Shown: positions 40,071 to 50,120 of the stretch, piece after piece | Position numbering within the stretch: position 1 is the stretch's first letter | Layout: each line of letters begins with the position of its first letter | From: Affinundibacterium flavidum | GTDB lineage: Bacteria; Pseudomonadota; Gammaproteobacteria; Burkholderiales; Burkholderiaceae_D | Reading direction: 5' to 3' | Length of the DNA stretch: 64,000 bases | Assembly (NCBI RefSeq): GCF_014284175.1 | Contig: NZ_JACOGA010000005.1 | Location: forward strand, 62,001-126,000 | Made by a program: the position numbers and the translations under genes | Notes under the pieces: generated by a model | Seen by the model: the letters and a program-made list of their open reading frames with translations, nothing else | The model's database searches: none | What the model was told of the DNA's origin: nothing

Positions 40071-41051
40071 TTGTCTGCCACGCCTAACCAACACTCTATC
40101 AATCAATTAATCGCACCCGAAATGGATGCGGTTAATCTGGTCATTCGTCAACAATTGCATTCTGATGTCGCGCTGGTGAGCCAGATTTCTGAATACATTA
40201 TCAATGCTGGCGGTAAGCGAATTCGCCCTGTACTGGTGCTGCTCATGGCGAATGCTTATGGCTATCAAGGTAAATATCATTACGATTTAGCTGCAATTGT
40301 AGAATTTATTCACACTGCGACCTTACTGCACGACGACGTGGTGGATGAGTCTTCCATGCGACGTGGCCGCCAAACAGCCAACGCCTTGTTTGGCAATGCA
40401 GCCTCAGTTCTGGTGGGTGATTTCTTGTACTCACGTGCGTTTCAAATGATGGTCTCTATCAACAGTATGCAGATCATGCAAATTTTGGCAGATGCAACGA
40501 ATGTCATTGCGGAAGGTGAGGTTTTACAACTGCTGAATATGCATGATCCCGACGTAACGGAAGAACGCTATCTCGAAGTGATCCGCTGCAAAACCGCCAA
40601 GTTATTCGAAGCAGCAGCAGAAATCGGTGCCTTAATCAGTGGCGCAACTCCAACACAAATCGCAGCAGCAGGCGAGTATGGGCGATCTCTAGGCACAGCT
40701 TTCCAGCTAATCGATGACGTGCTCGATTATTCAGGCAAAGCGGAAGAAATCGGCAAAAATGTGGGCGACGACTTACGCGAAGGCAAACCGACATTACCTT
40801 TGATTTATCTGATGAAAAATGGCAATCCAGCAGAGCAAGCGCTGGTGAAAGCTTGTATCGAAGAAGGGGATGAGTCAAAGTTTGACGCTATTTTGAGCGC
40901 AATTACGCAGTCTGGCGCCTTAGCTTATACAAAAGCTGAAGCAGACAAAGCTGCCGCACGAGCTGCACAAGCCATTGAAGAACTGGCACCATCACCGTTC
41001 AAGCAAGCATTGATGGATTTAGCGTTCCTCGCTGTAAATCGCAATCATTAA
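40071..41051 (+). CDS. ispB: octaprenyl diphosphate synthase
   Basis: 326 residues. It builds the polyprenyl side chain of ubiquinone. The two Asp-rich motifs are present (LLHDDVVDESSMRRGR and QLIDDVLDYSG), along with GGKRIRPVLVLL. I start at TTG 40071 (reading MSATPNQHSINQL), which has GGGA upstream and matches relatives. Another TTG five codons earlier lacks a ribosome-binding site. A consensus promoter precedes it. Confidence 0.94.
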   Translation: MSATPNQHSINQLIAPEMDAVNLVIRQQLHSDVALVSQISEYIINAGGKRIRPVLVLLMANAYGYQGKYHYDLAAIVEFIHTATLLHDDVVDESSMRRGRQTANALFGNAASVLVGDFLYSRAFQMMVSINSMQIMQILADATNVIAEGEVLQLLNMHDPDVTEERYLEVIRCKTAKLFEAAAEIGALISGATPTQIAAAGEYGRSLGTAFQLIDDVLDYSGKAEEIGKNVGDDLREGKPTLPLIYLMKNGNPAEQALVKACIEEGDESKFDAILSAITQSGALAYTKAEADKAAARAAQAIEELAPSPFKQALMDLAFLAVNRNH

Positions 41052-41408
41052 TTTCACTATCAACACAATCGCAGCCGGCACATGTCTGTCCCCTTGTCGG
41101 CTGTAATCCACCTCTTCTGCCAGAACTACATCAAATCGGAATTGCTAATTTCTTGCAGAATTTTCGTATATACGCGACACCTTTCGGCAAATGATCTGCT
41201 TATTTCAGCACAACGAATTGCTGACATTCAAAATAGAAAATCACAATTAGCTATTTTTCCAAGCGAAAGAGCATCAAATACCGCCAAAAGACAACATAAG
41301 CAATCATCCAATATGTGTCCTGATAGTAAGATGCCTGTTTACAAAAGTCTTACTTAGTTGCATTATCACAAAGCAACCATTTTTAGCTTCTATATTCACT
41401 CATAAACT
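41052..41408. other. spacer between ispB and pilB, no gene seen
   Basis: 357 bases. A CAGCCG/CGGCTG hairpin at 41072-41103 (extendable to 9 bp) may end the ispB transcript, but it has no T-tract. The remaining A/T-rich sequence probably carries the pilB promoter; no clear -35/-10 pair was found. A short frame at 41082-41357 shows no family. Confidence 0.45.
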
Positions 41409-43136
41409 ATGTCAGCTGTCCCACCAAATTCTGCTTCCGCACCACCAGCTTCGGGCTTAGCTCGTGCATTAGCACAAGCAAATTTAGTGTCAACGGCACA
41501 ACTTGACGCGATCCAAAAGAAAGTACAGATCGAGAAAAATCACTTTCTTGATGCATTGCTACAAAATGGTGCGATCAATGCGCGCGACTTGGCCACCTTT
41601 TGCTCAGAAACCTTTGGCTACCCTCAACTGGACTTGAGTGTATTTGACGAGGGCATGCTGCCGGAAAAAATCATCGATGCCAAGATGATGGTGACGCAAC
41701 GCGTAATTGCCCTCTCCAAAAAAGGCAATAAAGTATCGATAGGTATTTCAGATCCAACGAATACGATAGCAATCGATCAAATCAAATTTCAGACTGGGTT
41801 GAGTGTCGATATCGTGATTGTGCAACACGATTTACTACAAAAACTCGTTGAAAAACTCAGCAAATCATCCGAACAATCGATCGCCGATCTGGCTGGTGAT
41901 GATTTCGACATAGAATTCAAAGAAGAAGATCTCAATTCTGGTGTTGCCGATACACAGGCGGCCGAAATTGATGATGCTCCGGTCGTTAAGTTCCTACAAA
42001 AAATGTTGGTTGATGCGATTAATATGGGCGCATCCGATCTTCACTTTGAACCATTTGAAAAGTTTTACAGAATTCGCTTCCGTGTTGATGGCGAATTGCG
42101 GGAAATTGCCCAACCTCCATTGGCAATCAAAGACAAGCTGGTTTCGCGGATCAAAGTTATCTCCAAACTCGATATTTCCGAGAAACGCGTGCCACAAGAT
42201 GGTCGCATGAAATTAGTCATATCCCCGACCAAAGCAATTGATTTCCGGGTGAGCACCTTACCGACCTTATTTGGTGAGAAAATTGTTATGCGTATTTTGG
42301 ATGGTTCACAAGCGCAAATGGGTATCGATGCACTTGGTTATGATCCAGATCAAAAAGAAATTTTGATGGACGCTATTCAGCGACCTTACGGCATGGTGCT
42401 AGTGACGGGGCCAACGGGTTCAGGGAAGACCGTTTCCTTGTATACCTGCTTGAATGTCATTAACAAGCCCGGCATCAATATTTCTACCGCCGAGGACCCA
42501 GCTGAAATTAACTTACCCGGCGTGAATCAAGTCAATATCAACGACAGAGCGGGCTTAACTTTCCCCGTTGCGCTGAAATCTTTCTTACGTCAAGATCCAG
42601 ACATCATCATGGTCGGTGAGATTCGCGATCTCGAAACGGCGGACATCGCAATTAAAGCTGCGCAAACCGGTCACATGGTGTTTTCAACCTTGCATACGAA
42701 TGATGCGCCATCGACTCTGACGCGTCTGATGAATATGGGTGTCGCACCATTTAATATTGCATCGTCGGTGATTTTGATCACCGCACAACGCTTGACTCGT
42801 CGCCTCTGCACTTGCAAAAAACCAGTTGAAATCTTAGACGAAGTTTTGTTGCAGGCGGGTTTCCTGGAAGAAGAGCTTGACGGTACTTGGAAAGCATATG
42901 GCCCGATTGGCTGCGAGCGCTGCAATGGCTCTGGCTATAAGGGGCGTGTTGGTATTTACCAGATTATGCCGATTACAGAAGAAATTGAAAAAATTATTCT
43001 GGCAAATGGTACTGGACTTGAAATTCGCAAACAATCCGAAGCTGAGGGCGTAAAAGGATTACGCCGTTCAGGCTTACAAAAAGTGCGTCAGGGACTGACG
43101 AGCTTAGAAGAAGTACTTGGCTGTACCAACGAATAA
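41409..43136 (+). CDS. pilB: type IV pilus extension ATPase PilB
   Basis: 575 residues. The cytoplasmic hexameric ATPase drives pilus assembly. It has an N-terminal MshEN-like region, Walker A GPTGSGKT (335-342), the Asp box and Walker B (DPDIIMVGEIRDLETAD), a His box (TGHMVFSTLHTND) and a zinc tetracysteine near C466/C468 and C502/C505 (CTC and CERC). It is 18 bases upstream of pilC in a pilB-pilC-pilD operon. Confidence 0.96.
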   Translation: MSAVPPNSASAPPASGLARALAQANLVSTAQLDAIQKKVQIEKNHFLDALLQNGAINARDLATFCSETFGYPQLDLSVFDEGMLPEKIIDAKMMVTQRVIALSKKGNKVSIGISDPTNTIAIDQIKFQTGLSVDIVIVQHDLLQKLVEKLSKSSEQSIADLAGDDFDIEFKEEDLNSGVADTQAAEIDDAPVVKFLQKMLVDAINMGASDLHFEPFEKFYRIRFRVDGELREIAQPPLAIKDKLVSRIKVISKLDISEKRVPQDGRMKLVISPTKAIDFRVSTLPTLFGEKIVMRILDGSQAQMGIDALGYDPDQKEILMDAIQRPYGMVLVTGPTGSGKTVSLYTCLNVINKPGINISTAEDPAEINLPGVNQVNINDRAGLTFPVALKSFLRQDPDIIMVGEIRDLETADIAIKAAQTGHMVFSTLHTNDAPSTLTRLMNMGVAPFNIASSVILITAQRLTRRLCTCKKPVEILDEVLLQAGFLEEELDGTWKAYGPIGCERCNGSGYKGRVGIYQIMPITEEIEKIILANGTGLEIRKQSEAEGVKGLRRSGLQKVRQGLTSLEEVLGCTNE

Positions 43137-43154
43137 AAATACAAGGACCCGGAG

Positions 43155-44387
43155 ATGGCAACGCCAGCAACTAAAAGTACAAAACCTTCACAGATCAAAG
43201 AACATTTATATTCCTGGGAAGGTAAAGATAAACAAGGTAAAAACGTCAAAGGTGAGTTGCGTGCCGGCGGTGAAGCCATTGTCAGTGCGACTTTGCGTCG
43301 CCAGGGCATCTTAGTTACCAAAGTTAAGAAGAAAAGTTATAGCTCAGGTAAAAAAATTACCGACAAAGACATCACTTTATTTACCCGTCAATTAGCCACG
43401 ATGATGAAGGCGGGTGTCCCCCTGTTGCAGTCTTTCGATATTGTGGGTAAAGGACATGCAAATCCATCGGTTTCAAAACTGTTGTTGGACATTCGTGCCG
43501 ATATCGAGACGGGCACTAGCTTAAATCAGGCATTTCGCAAATATCCGCTTTATTTCGATCCGCTCTTTTGTAATCTCGTGGGCGCTGGCGAACAAGCAGG
43601 TATTTTGGAAGACCTATTAACTCGCCTAGCCATCTACAAAGAAAAGACTTTGGCAATCAAGGCTAAAATCAAATCAGCACTGACCTATCCGATTGCGATT
43701 TTATCTATCGCGTTTATCGTCACCGCCGTCATCATGATTTGGGTGGTGCCTGCCTTTAAAGAAGTCTTCAAAAGTTTTGGTGCCGATTTACCAGCACCGA
43801 CTTTGGTGGTTATGGCAATTTCTGATTTTGTTGTAGCTAACTGGTACCTTATCTTTGGCGGTATTTTTGGCGCCCTGTATTTCTTTTTCCAATCTTGGCA
43901 ACGCTCATTAGAAATGCAACGCTTCATGGATAGACTATTGCTGCAAGCACCAATTTTCGGCGAAGTCATTCGGAAGGCGACAATCGCACGTTGGACCCGT
44001 ACTTTGGCCACCATGTTTGCTGCGGGTGTTCCTTTAGTCGAAGCACTCGATTCAGTTGGCGGCGCTTCTGGCAATGCAGTTTATCTTGATGCTACGATCA
44101 AAATTCAAACTGAGGTCACGACCGGTACCAGTCTAACGGTCGCGATGCAAAACGCAGGAGTATTTCCAACCATGGTGACACAAATGGTTGCAATCGGCGA
44201 AGAATCTGGTGCATTAGATGGCATGTTGGGTAAGGTTGCAGATTTTTATGAAGAAGAAGTTGACGAAGCGGTTGCTAACCTATCTTCCTTAATGGAACCA
44301 CTGATTATGGCAATTTTGGGGGTTATCATTGGTGGCTTGGTCGTCGCTATGTACTTGCCAATTTTCAAGCTCGGCTCGGTGGTGTAA
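43155..44387 (+). CDS. pilC: type IV pilus inner-membrane platform protein PilC
   Basis: 410 residues with two T2SSF domains and three hydrophobic segments (about 185-210, 235-255, 385-405). Motifs include FTRQLATMMKAGVPLLQSFDI and the second-domain repeat of LATMFAAGVPLVEALDSVG. ATG 43155 follows GGAG/AAGGA. Its stop codon overlaps the pilD ATG (TAATG). It couples PilB to pilin polymerisation. Confidence 0.96.
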   Translation: MATPATKSTKPSQIKEHLYSWEGKDKQGKNVKGELRAGGEAIVSATLRRQGILVTKVKKKSYSSGKKITDKDITLFTRQLATMMKAGVPLLQSFDIVGKGHANPSVSKLLLDIRADIETGTSLNQAFRKYPLYFDPLFCNLVGAGEQAGILEDLLTRLAIYKEKTLAIKAKIKSALTYPIAILSIAFIVTAVIMIWVVPAFKEVFKSFGADLPAPTLVVMAISDFVVANWYLIFGGIFGALYFFFQSWQRSLEMQRFMDRLLLQAPIFGEVIRKATIARWTRTLATMFAAGVPLVEALDSVGGASGNAVYLDATIKIQTEVTTGTSLTVAMQNAGVFPTMVTQMVAIGEESGALDGMLGKVADFYEEEVDEAVANLSSLMEPLIMAILGVIIGGLVVAMYLPIFKLGSVV

Positions 44388-45253
44388 TGCTAGAACTATT
44401 TTTTTTTACAGCTCCGGCAAATCTCCTCAGCACAACTTTTTTTGCAATATTAGGATTATTAATCGGTAGTTTCTTGAATGTCGTCATTCATAGACTACCG
44501 ATCATGATGCAAAGAGAATCCGACAACTATGTTGCTAGTGAAACGGGCAAAGGACCAGTCCACAGCAGTCGATATAATCTGATCGTGCCGCGCTCTGCCT
44601 GTCCGCACTGCAATCATCAAATCAGCGCCCTCGAAAACATTCCAGTAATCAGTTACCTGATGATAGGTGGCAAATGCCGTGGTTGCAAAGCCCCCATTTC
44701 CATTCGCTACCCTATCATCGAAGCGCTGACGGGCTTACTCAGTGCTTACATGATTTGGCATTTTGGTAGCGGTATTGCCGGAATGGCTGCGGTAGTTTTT
44801 GTATGGCTATTGGTCGCTATGACTTTTATCGATGCAGATACACAATTACTCCCGGATGACTTAACACTCAGCCTACTGTGGCTAGGTCTGCTAGTAAATC
44901 TGCATGACACCTTTAGCTCCCTAGATAACGCCGTGATTGGCGCTGTTGCTGGCTATCTATCCTTATGGTCTGTCTATTGGATTTTCAAACTCGTTACTGG
45001 CAAAGAAGGCATGGGCTACGGTGACTTTAAGTTGCTAGCAGCACTCGGTGCCTGGATGGGATGGAGCATGCTTCCACTCATCATATTATTATCTTCTGCT
45101 GTCGGCGCGCTCATCGGTATTTCTATGATGTTAATTGGTCGGCTCGGCAAGGGTAAACCGATTCCGTTTGGCCCTTACCTAGCGATCGCAGGCTTAATCG
45201 CCTTGCTGTGGGGACATACCATCAATAACCAATATTTAGGCTTGTTTTACTAA
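44387..45253 (+). CDS. pilD: type IV prepilin peptidase / N-methyltransferase
   Basis: 288 residues, about eight hydrophobic segments. The zinc-binding cytoplasmic loop has CPHC and CRGC, the methyltransferase region. The aspartyl protease residues are in FIDADTQLLPD and GMGYGDFKLL. PilD cleaves type IV prepilins and pseudopilins and methylates the new N-terminus. It is coupled to pilC by a TAATG overlap. Confidence 0.96.
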   Translation: MLELFFFTAPANLLSTTFFAILGLLIGSFLNVVIHRLPIMMQRESDNYVASETGKGPVHSSRYNLIVPRSACPHCNHQISALENIPVISYLMIGGKCRGCKAPISIRYPIIEALTGLLSAYMIWHFGSGIAGMAAVVFVWLLVAMTFIDADTQLLPDDLTLSLLWLGLLVNLHDTFSSLDNAVIGAVAGYLSLWSVYWIFKLVTGKEGMGYGDFKLLAALGAWMGWSMLPLIILLSSAVGALIGISMMLIGRLGKGKPIPFGPYLAIAGLIALLWGHTINNQYLGLFY

Positions 45254-45268
45254 GTTTCGGTTCATGCA

Positions 45269-45922
45269 ATGTCAGTTACTCCTATGCCTATATCTCCATC
45301 TGGACGCATTGCGGATAAAACTTTAAGCATAGGATTAACTGGTGGCATCGGTAGTGGCAAAACGACTGTTGCCAATTTGTTGGCAGCATTAGGTGCCAGT
45401 GTGATAGATACCGATCTAATCGCGCATAGTTTAACCGCGCCAGGTGGCGCAGCAATTCCTGCGATACGCCATGCATTTGGTGCTGAATTCATTAACGCAG
45501 ATGGCTCTATGGATCGACAAAAAATGCGCACGCATGTATTTACCGATCAGACTGCCAAGCAACTTCTCGAAAGTATCCTGCATCCACAAATTCGCCAAGC
45601 TTGTGAGGATGCAGCACAGACGGCGCAAGGAAAATATATCGTCTTTGTCGTTCCCTTGTTAATCGAATCTGGCACTTGGCTGCAACGCATCAATCGAGTT
45701 CTGGTCATTGACTGTGACGAAGAAACCCAAATTACACGTGTCATGCAACGTAATCAATTTAGTCGCGAACAAGTTTGCAGTATCATGCGCGCACAAGTCA
45801 CGCGCGAAATACGTTTACAACACGCAGATGATGTCATCAATTCTGCACAAGAATTAGCGCAAGTGAAACAGCAAGTCGAACTACTGCATCAAAAATACCT
45901 ACAAATGTGCGCGCAAGCCTAA
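45269..45922 (+). CDS. coaE: dephospho-CoA kinase
   Basis: 217 residues. CoaE performs the last step of coenzyme A synthesis. The P-loop GLTGGIGSGKTT follows about 21 N-terminal residues; DTDLIAH and VVPLLIESG are family motifs. A second ATG five codons on would give a shorter N-terminus. It lies 15 bases after pilD, the conserved pilD-coaE-zapD-yacG order. Confidence 0.95.
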   Translation: MSVTPMPISPSGRIADKTLSIGLTGGIGSGKTTVANLLAALGASVIDTDLIAHSLTAPGGAAIPAIRHAFGAEFINADGSMDRQKMRTHVFTDQTAKQLLESILHPQIRQACEDAAQTAQGKYIVFVVPLLIESGTWLQRINRVLVIDCDEETQITRVMQRNQFSREQVCSIMRAQVTREIRLQHADDVINSAQELAQVKQQVELLHQKYLQMCAQA

Positions 45923-46021
45923 ACAAACGCACGCAATGTTTGTAATTTTCCTCAGCTTGGTTCAGAATCACGTGAAACTTATTGCGCACTGCATTAGCAC
46001 CATATTTACAGGGAATTTATT

Positions 46022-46777
46022 TTGATTGTTTACGAATACCCTTTCAACGAGCGTATTCGCACGTTATTGCGGTTAGAAGACCTGTACGAAAAGTTTTCGT
46101 TTTTCTTGCACCAGTCTGATCCACTGCAACATCACGTCGCTATCGCTACCATTTTTGAGATGCTCGAAGTGGCAGGCCGCGCTGACTTAAAATCTGATCT
46201 GTTACAAGAATTGGACAGACAGAAAAACACCTTGATAGGCTTTAAGTCAAATCCGAATGTGCAAGCTGACATGCTAGATCAAGTGATCAGCGACGTCGAA
46301 CGCGCCAGCGGCAATTTAATGGGATCGACCGGTAAAACCGGGCAACATATACGTGACAACGAATGGTTGATGAGCATACGTGGTCGCACGATTATTCCTG
46401 GTGGCGCTTGTGAGTTTGATTTACCTAGTTATCACGCTTGGAAAAAGCTCCCGGCAGAAAAACGCTTTGCCGACATCACGACTTGGTTCGCACCAATTGC
46501 ACCACTATTTGATGCGATAGGCGTAGTATTACGCTTGTTACGCGAATCCGGCAGCACCAGCAAAGTCATCGCACAAGCTGGCAGCTACCAACAAATGTTG
46601 CAGGGTAAGGTATATCAATTATTACGCGTATCGATTGATCAAGGCTTAGGTGCGATTCCTGAAATTTCAGCGAATAAGTACATGCTATGGATACGTATCA
46701 TGTCGCAAGATGGCGATATGAAACCGAAACCATACGAAGGCGATGTGCCTTTTGATCTGACTCTGTGTAACTTCTAA
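46022..46777 (+). CDS. zapD: cell division protein ZapD (TTG start)
   Basis: 251 residues. ZapD crosslinks FtsZ filaments at the division ring. The family N-terminus [21 protein letters not shown] and the conserved [21 protein letters not shown] core are visible. The start codon is TTG 46022-46024 with AGGGA nine bases upstream; there is no alternative ATG before the conserved region. It is followed by yacG after 12 bases. Confidence 0.94.
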   Translation: MIVYEYPFNERIRTLLRLEDLYEKFSFFLHQSDPLQHHVAIATIFEMLEVAGRADLKSDLLQELDRQKNTLIGFKSNPNVQADMLDQVISDVERASGNLMGSTGKTGQHIRDNEWLMSIRGRTIIPGGACEFDLPSYHAWKKLPAEKRFADITTWFAPIAPLFDAIGVVLRLLRESGSTSKVIAQAGSYQQMLQGKVYQLLRVSIDQGLGAIPEISANKYMLWIRIMSQDGDMKPKPYEGDVPFDLTLCNF

Positions 46778-46789
46778 TTTATTCACAAC

Positions 46790-46981
46790 ATGGCTACTGT
46801 CGTTTCCTGCCCCACGTGCGGGGCTAAAGTTACTTGGGTTCCTGAAAACACCTATCGCCCATTTTGCTCAGATCGTTGCAAACAAATTGATCTGGGTGCT
46901 TGGGCGGAAGAAAAATACACGATTCCTGCGGTCAATTTACCGGAAGATCCAGAAAACCCCGACTTAGGTAATCTGAACTAA
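46790..46981 (+). CDS. yacG: DNA gyrase inhibitor / zinc-binding YacG
   Basis: 63 residues. Four Cys form the zinc site (CPTC near the N-terminus and CSDRC), followed by a short acidic tail (EDPENPDLG). YacG binds GyrB and inhibits gyrase in E. coli. It is convergent with the TyrR-type gene, only 18 bases apart. Confidence 0.95.
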   Translation: MATVVSCPTCGAKVTWVPENTYRPFCSDRCKQIDLGAWAEEKYTIPAVNLPEDPENPDLGNLN

Positions 46982-46999
46982 GCCTCTCAAAAACGCATG

Positions 47000-48556
47000 C
47001 TATTTTTTGGGTATTCCATGCTTGCGTAATTTAGCGGCAATCATGGAATGAGAAGTGTCGAGGCGCGCGGCTAGTTTGCGGCTTGATGGAAATTCTTGGT
47101 ACAGCTTAGTCAGCAAGGCTGTTTCGAATTGACTGACTGACGCCTCCCACGTGTCAGCTTCCTCAAAAACCACCGACTCACCTTGCATAGAATCTTCTGC
47201 CCAATCCAGATCGGCCGCATCTAGTACGCGTTGATCTGACATCGTAATCGCACGAAATACGACATTTTGCAATTGCCTTACATTACCTGGCCAGCGATTG
47301 TTCAACATCGCGATAGTGGCCGCCTGATTCAATCGAGAGACCGGCTTTTGCGCCTGAGTGCAAGCGCGCTCAATGAAATGTCGAGCCAGCAGCAAAATAT
47401 CGTCCGAACGCTCGCGCAAAGGCGGCATTTCTAGGTGTAAGACGTTCAGGCGATAAAACAAATCTTCGCGGAAGCTACCATCCTGCACCATTTTTCGCAG
47501 GTTTCTATGGGTAGCACTGATGATGCGCACGTCAACTTGAATTTCTTTGTCACCGCCAATCCGACGGAACTTACCGTCGTTCAAAAAGCGCAGTAACTTG
47601 GCTTGTAAATACAAAGACATCTCACCGACTTCATCTAGAAATACGGTACCACCATCCGCCATTTCAAATAAACCAGGCTTGCCGCCACGATTCGCTCCAG
47701 TAAATGCGCCCGCCATATAGCCGAACAATTCGCTCTCAGCCAGACTCTCAGGCAAAGCGGCACAATTCAATTCCAGAAACGGTGCATTGCTGCGTGCGCT
47801 AACACCGTGACAAGCTTGTGCCAGCAATTCTTTCCCAGTGCCCGTTTCCCCAGTGATCAATAGAGGTGCATCCACCACCGCGACCCGTGCGGCACGTTTT
47901 TTCAAAACCCGAATTTGTTCCGAATCACCAATGATGGCTTCAAAGCCGCCAATTTCAGCTCGCGAAATCGCATGCAAACGCTCGCCTATGCGTTTCGGTG
48001 CAGTCAAGGTTAGCAAGGCACCAACCGCCATGCCATCGCTGGCTGTGCCCGCCGAGAGCGGCTCAAACACAGGTGTCACATCCATCAAGAAAGGTTCGCC
48101 ATTCAACAAGACTTCACGCGTCGGTGCGCAAAACTCATTGGCGATCAATTCGTGTTGGATAGTGCTGTCTTGCAGCACTTGATAGAGCGATTTTTGGCAC
48201 AGTTCTTTTTCGCTGCAACGCGCTACCTCAGCAGCAGCTGCATTAGCAATCACGATACGGCCCAGAGCATCAATTGCCAGCACTGGATCTTCCATCACCG
48301 CCATGATGGTGTCGAGATTCAAGCTACGCCGCATGCCAGGCAAGATATCGACGACTTCTATCGTACCTACACCATCGACTTGATCACAGTCGGCCTGCAA
48401 GCTAGCCAGCATACTTTGTTTTAATTCAGGAATATCAATATAGATATTTGGCGGATCAACTTCCACCGCCTGCACATTCAAGCCCTGACGTGCCAATACC
48501 GCGAGAATCTCGTGGGCGATACCGACTCGATCTTCAAAGGGAATATTGACGCGCAT
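47000..48556 (-). CDS. TyrR-type sigma-54 family transcription regulator
   Basis: 518 residues: an ACT domain (about 1-70), PAS (about 78-190), AAA+ with Walker A GETGTGKE near 233-240, ESELFGYMAGAFTGA near 272-286, GGTVFLDEVGEM, and a Fis/TyrR-type HTH at the C-terminus (SRKLAARLDTSHSMIAAKLRKHGI-like). An intact GAFTGA loop indicates it can contact sigma-54, unlike E. coli TyrR. The ACT domain suggests an amino-acid effector. It is upstream of nothing on its own strand but lies next to dadA and alr, so regulation of D-/L-alanine metabolism is a fair inference. Confidence 0.9.
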   Translation of the reverse strand: MRVNIPFEDRVGIAHEILAVLARQGLNVQAVEVDPPNIYIDIPELKQSMLASLQADCDQVDGVGTIEVVDILPGMRRSLNLDTIMAVMEDPVLAIDALGRIVIANAAAAEVARCSEKELCQKSLYQVLQDSTIQHELIANEFCAPTREVLLNGEPFLMDVTPVFEPLSAGTASDGMAVGALLTLTAPKRIGERLHAISRAEIGGFEAIIGDSEQIRVLKKRAARVAVVDAPLLITGETGTGKELLAQACHGVSARSNAPFLELNCAALPESLAESELFGYMAGAFTGANRGGKPGLFEMADGGTVFLDEVGEMSLYLQAKLLRFLNDGKFRRIGGDKEIQVDVRIISATHRNLRKMVQDGSFREDLFYRLNVLHLEMPPLRERSDDILLLARHFIERACTQAQKPVSRLNQAATIAMLNNRWPGNVRQLQNVVFRAITMSDQRVLDAADLDWAEDSMQGESVVFEEADTWEASVSQFETALLTKLYQEFPSSRKLAARLDTSHSMIAAKLRKHGIPKK

Positions 48557-48595
48557 TGTTAAACTTTCTTGTTACAGGTTTCACTTAAAAAAGCT

Positions 48596-48696
48596 AAAAC
48601 CCCTCAACGCAGAGGCGCGGAGAACATCAAAAACAGAGAAAACCTCTCTCTTAAGATTTTCCTCAGCGTCTCAGCGTCTCGGCGTTGAAGGGTTTT
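48596..48696. repeat. palindromic G/C-rich intergenic repeat, copy A (dadA 3' side)
   Basis: Outer arms AAAACCCCTCAACGC (48596-48610) and GCGTTGAAGGGTTTT (48682-48696) pair with one mismatch. Inside are GCAGAGGCGCGGAG (48610-48623) and a run of GCGTCTC repeats. The 14-base core recurs exactly upstream of dadA (copy B). Elements of this GCAGAGGCGC...GCGTCTCTGC kind are scattered in many bacterial genomes. Confidence 0.7.
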
Positions 48697-48706
48697 AAGT
48701 TTCATC

Positions 48707-49984
48707 TTAAATCGCAATCGGACGATTCACACTGCCGTAACGATCCATGTACAAACCTTCAGTGGAAATCGCTGGTTTTTTGTCGGAAATCAGATCTGCC
48801 AAGAATTGACCAGAACCACAAGACATCGTCCAACCTAAAGTGCCATGACCGGTATTCAAGAACAAATTACGATACGGCGTAGGGCCGATAATCGGTGTGC
48901 CGTCCGGTGTCATCGGGCGCAAGCCGGTCCAGAATTCGGCCTTACTCACATCGCCACCATGCGGGAATAAATCCGTCACGGAATGTACGAGAGTTTTGCG
49001 ACGTGACTCACGCAAACGCAAATCGTAACCAGTGATCTCGGCGGTACCACCAACCCGAATACGATCACCTAAACGCGTAATCGCGACTTTATAAGTTTCG
49101 TCCATCACAGTCGATTCAGGCGCGCCTGTCGCATCAGTAATCGGCACGGTGATCGAATAGCCTTTGATCGGGTACACAGGAATTTTGATACCGAGTTCGC
49201 GCAACATAATCGGGGAATAACTACCGAGCGCTAAGACAAATTTATCTGCGGTGAAATTGCCTTTGGAAGTTTGCACACTCTTCACATGATCACCTTCTGC
49301 GATCACGCGTTCTATGCTTACGCCGTATTCAAATTTCACGCCTAGTTCCTCGGCCAACTTCGCCAAATTTTGCGTGAATTTAAAACAGTCACCGGTTTCA
49401 TCACCAGGCAAACGCAGGGCACCAACGAATTTTTCGCGCACGTTTTTTAATGCGGGCTCAACGCGTAAACATTCATCACCGCTTAAAGATTCAAAAGGTA
49501 CGCCATAGCGTTTAAGAATATCAATGTCTGCTTGCGAGCCATCAAGTTGCTGTTGATTACGGAATAATTGCAAAGTACCTTGCGTACGCTGATCGTAAGC
49601 AATGCCGGTATCTTCACGCAGTTGCTGCAACACATCGCGGCTGTACTGCGCCATGCGCAACATACGACCTTTATTGATCTCATAACGCTTAGTCGTACAA
49701 TTCATTAACATCTGAAAGACCCAGCGCCACATGGCAGGATCGGTACTTGGACGTATCGCTAATGGACTATGCTCCATCATCAACCATTTAATCGCTTTCA
49801 TCGGTACGCCAGGGCCAGCCCAAGGTGCCGAGTAACCAGGAGAGACTTCACCTGCATTCGCAAAACTAGTTTCTAAAGCCGCACCGTTTTGACGCTCAAT
49901 CACTGTGACTTCATGCCCAGCTTTGGCCAGATAGTAGGCAGTGGATGTACCAATAACACCTGCTCCCAAGATCACTATTTTCAT
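48707..49984 (-). CDS. dadA: D-amino acid dehydrogenase small subunit
   Basis: 425 residues from ATG 49982-49984. DadA oxidises D-amino acids (especially D-alanine) to 2-oxo acids using FAD, feeding the respiratory chain. The FAD-binding N-terminus is [40 protein letters not shown] and the C-terminal [14 protein letters not shown] are family signatures. An in-frame ATG four codons upstream is not needed. It lies between two related repeats and next to alr, which interconverts alanine enantiomers, so the pair catabolises L- or D-alanine. Confidence 0.95.
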   Translation of the reverse strand: MKIVILGAGVIGTSTAYYLAKAGHEVTVIERQNGAALETSFANAGEVSPGYSAPWAGPGVPMKAIKWLMMEHSPLAIRPSTDPAMWRWVFQMLMNCTTKRYEINKGRMLRMAQYSRDVLQQLREDTGIAYDQRTQGTLQLFRNQQQLDGSQADIDILKRYGVPFESLSGDECLRVEPALKNVREKFVGALRLPGDETGDCFKFTQNLAKLAEELGVKFEYGVSIERVIAEGDHVKSVQTSKGNFTADKFVLALGSYSPIMLRELGIKIPVYPIKGYSITVPITDATGAPESTVMDETYKVAITRLGDRIRVGGTAEITGYDLRLRESRRKTLVHSVTDLFPHGGDVSKAEFWTGLRPMTPDGTPIIGPTPYRNLFLNTGHGTLGWTMSCGSGQFLADLISDKKPAISTEGLYMDRYGSVNRPIAI

Positions 49985-50044
49985 ATTATTTCCCAATAAA
50001 ATGTCTGAATACTCTTATGCGTTAACACTAAAAATTCTTTTTTG

Positions 50045-50102
50045 CCGCAGAGGCGCGGAGTTCATTTTTTCCAAAAAAACTCTGCGCTCGCTGCGTCTCT
50101 GC
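50045..50102. repeat. palindromic G/C-rich intergenic repeat, copy B (dadA 5' side)
   Basis: CGCAGAGGCGCGGAG (50046-50060) pairs with CTCTGCG and CTGCGTCTCTGC (50080-50102) around an A/T spacer with TTTTTT and AAAAAAA. It shares the exact GCAGAGGCGCGGAG core with copy A in the same orientation. It sits between dadA and the alr stop codon. Confidence 0.7.
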
Positions 50103-50120
50103 TACTCACAGATCAATCGA

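Noticed and set aside
41082..41357. 91-codon frame between ispB and pilB
   Set aside because: No ribosome-binding site or recognisable motif; A/T-rich spacer sequence.
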